A stretch of DNA of 32,717 nt. Origin: Akkermansiaceae bacterium (GTDB taxonomy: Bacteria; Verrucomicrobiota; Verrucomicrobiia; Verrucomicrobiales; Akkermansiaceae). This document shows positions 1 through 8,753 of the stretch, one piece after another (within the stretch, counting starts at the first letter, position 1; each line of letters opens with the position of its first letter). The translations under genes were made by a program, and so were the position numbers. The stretch is from the NCBI GenBank assembly GCA_023263995.1, contig JALQTQ010000011.1, positions 1-32,717 of the forward strand, written 5' to 3'. The notes under the pieces are model-generated. The model ran no database searches, had not been told where the DNA came from, and saw only the letters and a list, made by a program, of their open reading frames with translations.

Positions 1-1
1 C

Positions 2-148
2 CCCAACCTCCGCACGGAATCGCTGAAGCGGGTCGGACGAGCCTACTTCCGCCGCAACCCTGATGAAGCACAAACTTGGCTCGCCAACAGCGGTCTTCCC
101 TCGGAGGTCCAGGCCGAAATTCAAGCTTCCCGCGACCGCCGCCGGTGA
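2..148 (+). CDS. C-terminal end of an uncharacterised protein (5'-truncated by the window edge)
   Basis: Frame 2 is open from base 2 to TGA at 146-148, reading PNLRTESLKRVGRAYFRRNPDEAQTWLANSGLPSEVQAEIQASRDRRR. The protein-like composition fits helical-repeat proteins common in Verrucomicrobia. Confidence 0.5.
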   Translation, partial: PNLRTESLKRVGRAYFRRNPDEAQTWLANSGLPSEVQAEIQASRDRRR

Positions 149-277
149 CAACCGAGCTCAGCCTCCTCGATTTCACCCCCTCCCGCTTGTCTCCCCAGAG
201 CACGGGAAACCCGATCCTCGCTTTGCCCTTGATCTAAAGGGAAAAACCAGCATCCGTGATCGGCGTCATTCAAACGA

Positions 278-1270
278 TTGACCATCATGTCCCGCTTCCT
301 GTCTTCCCTGACCATTTTCTCTATTACCCTGATGACGCCCACGATGGCGGACCTGTTGGCGTATGATCAATTCGAGGGCGATGGCAACGACGCTGCCGGA
401 ACCGCCGACGGAACCGTGGGGAACGAGGTGACCTTCGATACCGGAATTCTAGGCCAAGGCGCGGTCTTCGGCATCAGCGCCCTGGAAGGAGTCAACACCA
501 TCGATGCCCCGGCATTCGATCCAGGTGACGGTGATTTCAGCATCACCTTCTGGATCAAACGAACTGAGGAAGATTCCCTTGACGCTGACGGAATCTTCGA
601 CGCCCTGGCCGGCACCGGAGAGGGCTTTCAGGCCAACTTCCGCCCGGAACCCGGCGACCCGGTCGGATCACCCGCCAACCACATGGCCTTCCGCCTCGAC
701 GACAGCAGCGGCCAATTCATCCTGATCGTGGACCCCGGCGAGATCAGCGACACCGAAAATTGGCACCACTTCGCCCTCACCATGGACCGCACGACCGACG
801 AAGCCAAAATCTACCGGGATGGGGCGCTGGCCGTGGCGGTGTCGACCGTCAGTCTCACCGGCACCATCACCCCAGACCGACCCCTCTCCATCGGAGGAAT
901 CAACAACTCCGGCAACCTTGGCCTGGACGGCCTGCTCGACGAACTGCGTTTCTACGACGAGGCCCTTGATGCCGCCGCCATCGCCGAACTTGCGATCCCA
1001 CCCAACCCCGTCCCGGTGGTTCCCCTCGCCGTCACCGCCCTTTCCCGCACCGATGAGTCGGTCACCCTGACTTGGAATTCCAAGGACATCGATTCGATGT
1101 CCTACCGCATTCTTTATTCCGAAGACCTTTCGCTCCCCCTCTCCAGCTGGCTGGAAGCCAATGACTCGGTCGCCAGCAAGGGTACCCAAACCACCTACAC
1201 CCTCTCCGGCTTCGAACTCCCCGCCCTCCCCCTGCCCAACACGCTCTTCTTCGTAGTCGAGGAAAACTAA
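278..1270 (+). CDS. Secreted LamG/concanavalin A-like lectin-domain protein
   Basis: 330 aa with an N-terminal signal-like segment. LamG-like pattern: 'LAYDQFEGDGNDAAGTADGTVGNEVTF...FSITFWIKR...WHHFALTMDRTTDEAKIYRDGALAV...SIGGINNSGNLGLDGLLDELRFYDEALDAAAIAEL'. Confidence 0.8.
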   Translation: MTIMSRFLSSLTIFSITLMTPTMADLLAYDQFEGDGNDAAGTADGTVGNEVTFDTGILGQGAVFGISALEGVNTIDAPAFDPGDGDFSITFWIKRTEEDSLDADGIFDALAGTGEGFQANFRPEPGDPVGSPANHMAFRLDDSSGQFILIVDPGEISDTENWHHFALTMDRTTDEAKIYRDGALAVAVSTVSLTGTITPDRPLSIGGINNSGNLGLDGLLDELRFYDEALDAAAIAELAIPPNPVPVVPLAVTALSRTDESVTLTWNSKDIDSMSYRILYSEDLSLPLSSWLEANDSVASKGTQTTYTLSGFELPALPLPNTLFFVVEEN

Positions 1271-1375
1271 ATCACGCCCTTCCACTATAAATTTCGACCT
1301 TTGGCATCTGCTCTGCTTGAAGATCGTCACGAAGAACGATTAAATGTCCAAAGATCCCACGTCACCCACTTCATC

Positions 1376-2095
1376 ATGATCAAAAACACCCGAAAAGTGC
1401 TTCCCTTCGCCGTTGCCCTGGGAATGCAAGCCACCGAAGCAGCCACGCTCATCGACTGGGACTTCAGCAGCCTCGACTGGCGCACTGGCCAGGGAAGCGG
1501 GCTGGCGACCAACGACCTCGCTCCCAATCCCATTCTCGGCTCCACCTTCGGTAATGCCGCCGCCGGTCTCACGGTGACCGACCTCATTCCATCGACCGGC
1601 CCAAACATCGAAGACAACTTGAAGGTGGTGATCAATGCCACCACCGCCGCCGGTGAGGCCGATGTCCGCGACTTTGACTACGGCGGCAATGGCACCAACG
1701 AAAACTACCTGGAATTCACTGTCACCGCTGCCGTCCCCGGCTCCCTGACAATCGAGACCATCTCCATCTCCCAGTGGCGCAACGGTGCCGGGGCGGTCGA
1801 TGGCGTGGCTTTTGAGGTCAGTGTCAACGGCGAGGCCTTCTCGCTGTACGACTCCATCCAAATCGACAGCGACGCCGGAAACGGCCCCGCTTTTGAGACG
1901 TTCACCTTCACCGAGACCATCGCCGATGCTGATACCGTGGCTGTCCGTTATGCTCCCCGGGCCGTGAACCAGGGGTCGACCGGTAATCTCCACATCAACA
2001 ACATTCGGGTGACCGGCACGATCATCCCAGAGCCGAGCGCCTTGGGACTGACCGCCATTGCCAGCTTCGCCGGGATGCTCCGCCGGAGACGATAG
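1376..2095 (+). CDS. PEP-CTERM sorting domain-containing protein
   Basis: The ORF runs from 1301, but the best start is ATG at 1376 (MIKNTRKVLPFAVALGMQATEA, signal peptide). The C-terminus IIPEPSALGLTAIASFAGMLRRRR is a PEP motif, TM helix and Arg cluster. Confidence 0.85.
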   Translation: MIKNTRKVLPFAVALGMQATEAATLIDWDFSSLDWRTGQGSGLATNDLAPNPILGSTFGNAAAGLTVTDLIPSTGPNIEDNLKVVINATTAAGEADVRDFDYGGNGTNENYLEFTVTAAVPGSLTIETISISQWRNGAGAVDGVAFEVSVNGEAFSLYDSIQIDSDAGNGPAFETFTFTETIADADTVAVRYAPRAVNQGSTGNLHINNIRVTGTIIPEPSALGLTAIASFAGMLRRRR

Positions 2096-2112
2096 GACGA
2101 CCCGCTTTTCCT

Positions 2113-2146
2113 GACCGGTTGGCTCAAGGGCTGACCGGTTTTTTTT
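2113..2146 (+). terminator. Probable intrinsic terminator of the PEP-CTERM gene
   Basis: ACCGGT...ACCGGT self-complementary arms (2114-2119 / 2134-2139) followed by a T-run, directly after the stop at 2095 and between convergent genes. Confidence 0.5.
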
Positions 2147-2168
2147 GTGTTCGGAGCCGGGAGTCGCC

Positions 2169-3320
2169 CTAATTCGGTGTCCGCTGGTTCCAGTAAATGA
2201 CAACATTGCGGGTAGCCCGTCCCGCCGCCACCAGATCAAGGTCGCCATCCCCATCGAGATCAGCCGCCTTCAGATCCTCGCAAGCCATGGTGTTGTCATC
2301 AATGACCGCATGAAGGGCCCAACGACTGCCATCCTCCGCCTCGGGCACGTAAAAACGAAGGCCCACTTTCTTTTCCGCGCCCGATGGCTGCCGCCAACCT
2401 GCGACGACCTGATCATAGCCAAGCCCCAAAAAATCACCAGTCACGAGGGCGTGCCCCTGGTTCAGGGAATCATCCACCACCACCCGCTTTTGCGACCACA
2501 AGCCCGATTCCTCCTCAGGATTGATCACGACCTCGTTGCCATGCATGGGCTCGATTGCGGTGATGAAGCGCTTCCCGTTGGGCAGCTTTCCCAATCGGAC
2601 TTCACCCGCTCCCCGGGCTGTCATCTGGCGGGCCGACCACTTTTCCTGCCCTCCCGGACTCAGCAAATGCACGCCCTCCTTGCAGGCCACGAGAATGCTT
2701 TCGTTTCCCGAATCATCCCAGGCCACCGGATCAAAATTGTGGGCGAGGTGAAATCCCTTGTGGATCAGGAAAGTCCGCCAGTCCTCCTGCGGACGATACC
2801 CCAGGAAGTTGATGCCCTCGCCCTCCCCCTTGACATTGCCCGGCCCATGCAGGGGGAGCACCGCCAAAAAGTGTTCTCCTCCCTTTTCCTCCACCCAGTG
2901 CATGCGATGCACCGTCGGCTCGTGATGCAGGGCACGGGCATCCCGCTTCGCAAAACAATCAGCCGAATGTCCCAACGAGAAAACCGCACCACTGCCACGC
3001 GTATCCCCGGGATTCCACTCCGCCCCCACCGCGATTTCCGCCTTCTTGTCTCCGTCGAGATCCTTGGCACAGAGGCAGACGTGGTCCCGCGGAGTCAGCT
3101 TCCCGGTCAACTCCCGCAGCTTCCAGTCCGGCGCTTGGTAGGCCACCGTTCTCGCGGAGTCCGCCAGCAAGATGTCCTCCTTTCCATCACCATCGACATC
3201 GGCCACCGCCAGGCCATACCCCACCGTGATCTTGTCATCGATGGTCTGGGCCCTGAAGACCGCCTTGGGCACCGCCAGGGCCGGGAGAATGAGAGCCGCT
3301 CCAAGAATCGCATGTTTCAT
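2169..3320 (-). CDS. FG-GAP/VCBS repeat-containing secreted protein
   Basis: The ORF extends to 3464, but the signal peptide MKHAILGAALILPALAVPKAVF supports a start at 3320. Repeats such as 'VADVDGDGKEDILLAD', 'DLDGDKKAEIAVGAEW' and 'DLDGDGDLDLVAAGRATRNVVIYWNQ' are FG-GAP/VCBS type. Confidence 0.85.
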   Translation of the reverse strand: MKHAILGAALILPALAVPKAVFRAQTIDDKITVGYGLAVADVDGDGKEDILLADSARTVAYQAPDWKLRELTGKLTPRDHVCLCAKDLDGDKKAEIAVGAEWNPGDTRGSGAVFSLGHSADCFAKRDARALHHEPTVHRMHWVEEKGGEHFLAVLPLHGPGNVKGEGEGINFLGYRPQEDWRTFLIHKGFHLAHNFDPVAWDDSGNESILVACKEGVHLLSPGGQEKWSARQMTARGAGEVRLGKLPNGKRFITAIEPMHGNEVVINPEEESGLWSQKRVVVDDSLNQGHALVTGDFLGLGYDQVVAGWRQPSGAEKKVGLRFYVPEAEDGSRWALHAVIDDNTMACEDLKAADLDGDGDLDLVAAGRATRNVVIYWNQRTPN

Positions 3321-3426
3321 TCTCTCGTTTACCATGGAAGCACGGCGGCGCAAGACTACTCTCGAACGAAGAAGCATCCCGCCGTGAATGGAACTGCGGC
3401 CTTCGACCGTATCCATGACCACATCC

Positions 3427-5766
3427 ATGGTCCGCTCCCTTTCCATGTTCCTTATCCTCTTCACCCTCGCCGGGGCGAACGAGGGATTTTTCAGGGCTCA
3501 TTGTTTCAAATGCCACGGTCCGGAGAAACAAAAAGGCGACCTCCGGCTCGACACCCTGACCCCCGACGCAGATGAATGGCAGCTCGTCCTCGAGATTCTC
3601 GAAAAGGGCGACATGCCTCCCAAAAAGGAACCCCGACCTGCCAAGGCGGAGATCGCTGCGGTGGTGAAGTCTCTGACCGCCTCCGTCGTCAAGCGGATGG
3701 AACCTCCCATTGCTCTCCGAAGACTCAACCGCTTCGAATACGAGGCCACTCTGCACGACCTCCTCGGGATCGAGACTCCCCTCGCCGACCTCCTCCCCGA
3801 GGACGGAAAGGTCCAGGGCTTCGACAATGTCGCCGATGGACTGAGCCTCTCGTCCATTCTCATGGAGCGCTACCTCGAAGCGGCCGATACCGCCTTCGAG
3901 GCCACCATCCGCCGCATCCCTCCCCTGCCCGCCAAAACCCGGCGGCTCGAAGTCATCGACAACAAGGACAACCAGGATTCCCTCGCCAAGAAAAAAGGCG
4001 GAGTCATCAAAGTCCACGGTTCATTCGTCAAGTTCACCCCGGGTTGGCCACCGGTCCGCATCGATGAAGTCCACCCGATCGAGGATGGCCACTACCGCTG
4101 CCGCCTTGCGGTCTGGCCCCACGACCCGGGTGACCGCACGCTGGCCGTCGCAATTTACGCCGGCCCGCTCTTTGGTCCGGGCAAACGACGCTTCATGGGC
4201 ATGTTCGACGTCACCGGGACCCCGGCGCATCCCCGGATCATCGAATTCGAAACCTTCCTCGCCGAAGGCGAAACCCTCCACCTCGTTCCGTGGATCTACC
4301 CCGAGCACGTCATCTGGCGGGACAAACACGAAAAACAACCGGGCATCGGAGTGGTCTGGGTTGAGACCCACGGCCCGCTCGACCAGGCCTTTCCTTCGAA
4401 CGCCCAACAACGACTCTTCGGCTCGTCCGACACCCTTTCCCTCGAACCAGGAACTCCCGTCTGGATGCGCCACCGCAAGGGAGTCAAGGAACATACCGTG
4501 GTGTCCACCACACCCGAAGCCGATGCCGAACGCATCATTCGTACCTTTGCCCCCCGCGCCTTTCGACGCCCCGTTTCCCCGGAGTCGCTCGATCCCTACG
4601 TCAAGCTCAGCCTCGACCGACTCGCCAAGGGACGCTCCTTCGAACAAGCAGTCCGTGCCGGCGTGATGGCCATCCTCTGCTCCCCGCAATTCCTTTTGCT
4701 CAATCGCGAGGAGGAACCCGATGACTTCACCCTGGCCTCAAAGCTCTCTTATTTCCTCTGGTCGTCCACACCCGACGAGGAACTTCTCAATCTCGCGGCC
4801 CAAGGCCGTCTCTCCGATCCAAAAGTCCGCCACGCCCAAGTCGAACGAATGCTGCAATCGCCCAAGCAGGAAAGCTTCGTGAAAAACTTCACCGGCCAGT
4901 GGCTCAGCCTCCGCGAAATCGAACTCACCTCACCCTCGACCAAGTTGTTTCCCGAGTTCGATCCCATGCTCCAGGAATCGATGCTCCGCGAGACGGAAGG
5001 GTTCTTCCGTCACCTTCTCGAAAACGATCTTCCGGTTTCCCATTTCATCGATTCCGACTTCACCATCCTCAACGAACGCCTGGCCCGACACTATGGCATT
5101 CCCGGGGTCACTGGCCACGAGCACTCACGCGTCTTCACCCTGCCCGAAGACTCGATCCGGGGTGGCCTCCTCACCCACGCCAGCATCCACAAAGTCACCG
5201 CCAATGGCACCAACACCTCGCCCGTGCTCCGCGGCGTCTGGCTCCTCGACCGAATTTTTGGCAACCCGGTCCCGCCCCCACCCCCCGGCATCCCCGCCGT
5301 CGAACCCGACATCCGCGGCGCCCGCTCCATCCGCGACCAACTCGAAAAACACCGCGCCAATGAATCCTGCGCCCGCTGCCACGACCACATTGATCCCCCG
5401 GGCTTCGCCCTCGAAATCTTCAACCCCATCGGCGGCGAACGCTCCTTCTACCGCTCGCTGGGAGAAGGCAGGCGCATCTCAAAACGCGAACCCTACACCA
5501 AGGGACCCGATGTGGTCCCCCACGGCACCTTCAAGGACGGCACGACCTTCCGATCCTTCGAGGAATTCCGAAGCCTCCTCCTCAAGGACGAGGAAATGAT
5601 CATTCGTACCCTCGCCTCCAAGCTTCTCGTCTACGCCAGCGGCCGCCCCCTCACTCTGGCCGACCGCCCCTCCCTCGAAACGATAGTGCAAGAATCAAAG
5701 AAAGCTCCCGGCCTCAAAACCATGATCCATCACCTCGTCGACACCGACATGTTCCTCCGCCGCTGA
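3427..5766 (+). CDS. Planctomycete-type cytochrome c protein, DUF1587/DUF1592/DUF1588/DUF1585 family
   Basis: The ORF starts at 3388, but ATG 3427 gives signal MVRSLSMFLILFTLAGA. CxxCH motifs 'HCFKCHGPEKQKGDLRLDT' and 'CARCHDHIDPPGFALEIFNPIGGER', plus 'LRRLNRFEYEATLHDLLGIE' and the C-terminal 'LASKLLVYASGRPL'. Confidence 0.88.
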   Translation: MVRSLSMFLILFTLAGANEGFFRAHCFKCHGPEKQKGDLRLDTLTPDADEWQLVLEILEKGDMPPKKEPRPAKAEIAAVVKSLTASVVKRMEPPIALRRLNRFEYEATLHDLLGIETPLADLLPEDGKVQGFDNVADGLSLSSILMERYLEAADTAFEATIRRIPPLPAKTRRLEVIDNKDNQDSLAKKKGGVIKVHGSFVKFTPGWPPVRIDEVHPIEDGHYRCRLAVWPHDPGDRTLAVAIYAGPLFGPGKRRFMGMFDVTGTPAHPRIIEFETFLAEGETLHLVPWIYPEHVIWRDKHEKQPGIGVVWVETHGPLDQAFPSNAQQRLFGSSDTLSLEPGTPVWMRHRKGVKEHTVVSTTPEADAERIIRTFAPRAFRRPVSPESLDPYVKLSLDRLAKGRSFEQAVRAGVMAILCSPQFLLLNREEEPDDFTLASKLSYFLWSSTPDEELLNLAAQGRLSDPKVRHAQVERMLQSPKQESFVKNFTGQWLSLREIELTSPSTKLFPEFDPMLQESMLRETEGFFRHLLENDLPVSHFIDSDFTILNERLARHYGIPGVTGHEHSRVFTLPEDSIRGGLLTHASIHKVTANGTNTSPVLRGVWLLDRIFGNPVPPPPPGIPAVEPDIRGARSIRDQLEKHRANESCARCHDHIDPPGFALEIFNPIGGERSFYRSLGEGRRISKREPYTKGPDVVPHGTFKDGTTFRSFEEFRSLLLKDEEMIIRTLASKLLVYASGRPLTLADRPSLETIVQESKKAPGLKTMIHHLVDTDMFLRR

Positions 5767-5790
5767 AACGGCTGCGCCGGGAAATTGCCT

Positions 5791-5882
5791 GTTTTCAGTG
5801 TTCAGTTTTCAGTCCCAACCATCCATACCCTGAACCCTATTCCCATCTCCGCCCTCCTGCCTCCAAACTGACCACTGAAAAC
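5791..5882. repeat. Intergenic inverted repeat with 18-bp arms
   Basis: GTTTTCAGTGTTCAGTTT (5791-5808) is the reverse complement of AAACTGACCACTGAAAAC (5865-5882) at 17 of 18 positions, with a 56-bp spacer. Confidence 0.75.
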
Positions 5883-5899
5883 CAGCAATTTTTCATTCA

Positions 5900-7171
5900 A
5901 TGCATCGCCGCACTTTCCTCCGATCCTCCAGCATCTCGCTCGGACTTCCCTTCCTCAACTCGATGCTTCCCCGCTCGCTACGGGCCGCTTCGTCTGAAAA
6001 AGAACCCGACATCCGGCGCATGCTTTCCATCTGCTCACCCCTCGGCATCCACACACCCTTCCTCTTTCCACAGAAATCCGGCCGCGACTATGACACCACC
6101 CGCTACCTCGAACCGCTGCAAGAGCACCGCGAGAAATTCTCCATCATTTCCGGCCTGAGCCACCCCGATGTCGATGGCGGACACGCCGCCGAAAAGAGCT
6201 TCCTCACCGGCGCGGCCCACCCCGGGCAACCCAGCTTCAAGAACACGATCTCGGTCGACCAATACGCCGCCGAACGCATCGGCCACCTAACCCGCCTCCC
6301 CTTCCTCTCGCTGTCCGCCAACAACACCGGCCTGAGCTATACCCGCGCGGGCGTCCGCATCCCCCCGGAAACCCGGCCCTCCCGCCTTTTCGCTACTCTC
6401 TTTCTGGAAGGAAGTGCCACCAAAAAGGCCGCACGCATGCGTCACCTCGAAGACGGGCAAAGCATCATGGATCTCGTACAAGACCAAACGTCCACCCTTT
6501 CACGGAAACTCGGCCGCGAAGACCATCAAACCCTCGATCAATACCTCACCAGCGTGCGCGAACTGGAAAAGCGCCTCGCCACTCAGCACAGATGGGCCGC
6601 CCTTCCCAAACCCACGATCGACCGTCAACCCGTCGACGATGTTGAGGACCGAGCCGATTTTGTCCGCAACATGGAATTGATGTACGACCTCATCTTCCTC
6701 GCCTTCCGCACCGACTCAACGCGCCTCGTGACCTTCTGCGGAGCCGGCGGCAACTATGTCCCCACCCTGCAGGGTGTCGACGAAGACTGGCACAACCTCA
6801 GCCACCATGGCCGAGACGAGAGAAAAATCGAAAAGCTGGCTCTCATCGAACTCGAAGAAATGCGCCTCTTTGCCCGCTTTCTCACCAAGCTCGAAGAGGT
6901 GCGCGAGGGCGACCACACCCTGCTCGACCAGACCGCCATCCTGAGCGGTTCCAATCTCGGCAACGCCTCCAGTCACAACAACAGCAACCTGCCAGTCATC
7001 GCGGCCGGCGGACGATTCAAGCACGGCCAACACCTCGCCTTCGATCCCCACGATCGCAAGACTCCTCCTCTCGCCAACCTCTTCGTCTCCCACCTGCAAC
7101 ACCTCGGCCTCGAAACCGACTCCTTCGCTACCGGGAACACCACGCTGGAGGGGCTTGACACCCGATCCTGA
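5900..7171 (+). CDS. DUF1552 domain-containing protein
   Basis: 423 aa. Twin-arginine-like start MHRRTFLRSSSISLGLPFLNSMLPRSLRA. DUF1552-type text 'SIISGLSHPDVDGGHAAEKSFLTGAAH', 'SVDQYAAERIG', 'NLSHHG', 'ILSGSNLGNASSHNNSNLPVIAAGG'. Confidence 0.87.
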   Translation: MHRRTFLRSSSISLGLPFLNSMLPRSLRAASSEKEPDIRRMLSICSPLGIHTPFLFPQKSGRDYDTTRYLEPLQEHREKFSIISGLSHPDVDGGHAAEKSFLTGAAHPGQPSFKNTISVDQYAAERIGHLTRLPFLSLSANNTGLSYTRAGVRIPPETRPSRLFATLFLEGSATKKAARMRHLEDGQSIMDLVQDQTSTLSRKLGREDHQTLDQYLTSVRELEKRLATQHRWAALPKPTIDRQPVDDVEDRADFVRNMELMYDLIFLAFRTDSTRLVTFCGAGGNYVPTLQGVDEDWHNLSHHGRDERKIEKLALIELEEMRLFARFLTKLEEVREGDHTLLDQTAILSGSNLGNASSHNNSNLPVIAAGGRFKHGQHLAFDPHDRKTPPLANLFVSHLQHLGLETDSFATGNTTLEGLDTRS

Positions 7172-7218
7172 ATGCATCGACCTGATGACTCCCATTCTCA
7201 GCCTGCTGACAGGCAGAC

Positions 7219-7307
7219 GTAAGCGCTCAATAGGCCCCTCGATACGAGCCGAGCAGAGATGCCAGAACTCTGGCACCCATGCCATAGGTGCTACATTGAC
7301 CGCTTAC
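7219..7307. repeat. 89-bp segment bounded by IS66-like GTAAGCG inverted repeats
   Basis: GTAAGCGCTCAAT (7219-7231) and ATTGACCGCTTAC (7295-7307, reverse complement GTAAGCGGTCAAT) match at 12/13. A central palindrome TGCCAGA-AC-TCTGGCA lies between them. Confidence 0.55.
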
Positions 7308-7333
7308 TCATCAAATCAGACCGGGCCAACAGG

Positions 7334-7433
7334 GCTCAGGATAGCCCGAAGTATCAGGCAAAGGTTTTGGCCGCCTTCGAGCAGAATGGCGTGAGCGCGG
7401 CAGCCTTCGCCCAGCAGTGCAGGGTCAAATCTC
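7334..7433 (+). pseudogene. Remnant of an IS66-like transposase accessory protein (HTH region)
   Basis: The 7259-7483 ORF contains 'DSPKYQAKVLAAFEQNGVSAAAFAQQCRVKS', resembling the N-terminal HTH of IS66 TnpA/IS3-type accessory proteins. The similarity ends abruptly. Confidence 0.4.
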
Positions 7434-7458
7434 AATGTAAGATCGATCACCTTGCTTT

Positions 7459-8604
7459 CTACTCGCAGCGGGCAGGGTGTTGATCAGCAGCGCCTTCTGC
7501 CTCGGCCGCTGGTAAAGGGTGTGGCTCATCGTGTTGATCGGGAACTTCAATTGAAATTCTCCAAGTCGTGTGCCAGTCATGGGTTTCCCAATTATCCCGA
7601 GTGGCATAACTCCGCACAATCAATTCGTCGTCATCTATTCCGTCATTGTCGATGAGCTCGATATAGAGAAAACCATGAAGCAATCCGACGCCACGATCCG
7701 GATTCCGATGATCGGTTTTCGCAGCACCAATATCATCGGGATTAAAGACGTGAATTCCGCCGGTCAGGGAGCCGGAAAATTCCTTCCCGTCCCACAATAT
7801 TTTCGAAGGTGGAGACCCATGAGTGTGTCCGTGAAAGAGTGCGATGACATTGTATGATTCGATCGCATTCCAAAATGATTCCAAGTCCTCTGTAGGCCAG
7901 TCGTATTCAGGGCAGTTGGGATGCAGGTGAAACGAAATAACGATCGGTCTCCCGCTTGTTCCAACGTGCTCAGCTAAGTCTGAGTGAAGAAATTCCATGC
8001 TCGCTCGAGGCGCATAATGATGATCCTTTCGGCGTTCTTCACCAGCGCCGGCAAACATTCCGATATTGACACAATGGAGCGGCCCCCAGTCCCAAGAATA
8101 ATGCAGCCCGTTCTCGGACCTGTTCATCACTCCCGGGCGCGTCGCGTTTCTTTCGATGATTTCCTTTACGATGAACGTATCTCCCTGCGGCCCGTCATGG
8201 TTCCCATGAACCTCGTAGACAGGAAAAGGGATTTTCCCGTCTCTTCCAGTGAGCCCGTAATCACTCTTGAAACGCTCCCACTCGAATTCCTGCATCGCCG
8301 GAAAACTTCCACCTGCCTTGTCGGCGCTGTCGATCAAATCTCCGGTATTGATCAAGCCGAGAATCTTTGGACTCACTTTTCCCCCACCGTGCTTTCTCGG
8401 GATTGGTCGTCCGGAGAACTCGCTCAGGATATGGATCGCTCGACTGTTGGCAGCTTCCGAGTATGGATCAAGACCCGTGGGCGAATGCGATTTCTCGGCG
8501 AGGTATTGCGGGTCTCCCGCCACGAGAAAGCTATATCGTTCGCCTGCGATTGCGCTGATTGTGAACAGCGATGTGAAGGCGATGGAGAAGATTGGTGTGT
8601 CCAT
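7459..8604 (-). CDS. Secreted calcineurin-like metallophosphoesterase
   Basis: 381 aa with signal peptide MDTPIFSIAFTSLFTISAIAGE. Metallophosphatase motifs 'VAGDPQY', 'NTGDLIDSADK', 'EVHGNHDG', 'ISFHLHPN', 'LFHGHTHG'. Confidence 0.85.
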   Translation of the reverse strand: MDTPIFSIAFTSLFTISAIAGERYSFLVAGDPQYLAEKSHSPTGLDPYSEAANSRAIHILSEFSGRPIPRKHGGGKVSPKILGLINTGDLIDSADKAGGSFPAMQEFEWERFKSDYGLTGRDGKIPFPVYEVHGNHDGPQGDTFIVKEIIERNATRPGVMNRSENGLHYSWDWGPLHCVNIGMFAGAGEERRKDHHYAPRASMEFLHSDLAEHVGTSGRPIVISFHLHPNCPEYDWPTEDLESFWNAIESYNVIALFHGHTHGSPPSKILWDGKEFSGSLTGGIHVFNPDDIGAAKTDHRNPDRGVGLLHGFLYIELIDNDGIDDDELIVRSYATRDNWETHDWHTTWRISIEVPDQHDEPHPLPAAEAEGAADQHPARCE

Positions 8605-8753
8605 TTTTTTGGCAGAGATTCTATGGTTGCGGTTCCCGTGGTGCGCGGGCTTTCAAAAAGGAAGCGGCGCATGCAGGGTTTTCGTGGGCTGCCTCTCCGC
8701 CATGACGGCGGCGAGACCTATCCAACAATACTAGAGAGATACTTGGCTACGCT

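Noticed and set aside
1340-2254. 304-aa minus-strand ORF
   Set aside because: Antisense to the PEP-CTERM gene, Gly/Asp-rich without motifs.
2145-3575. 476-aa plus-strand ORF
   Set aside because: Lies fully antisense to the well-supported FG-GAP/VCBS gene. It has no recognisable family and a His/Arg/Pro-rich composition typical of antisense ORFs in high-GC DNA.
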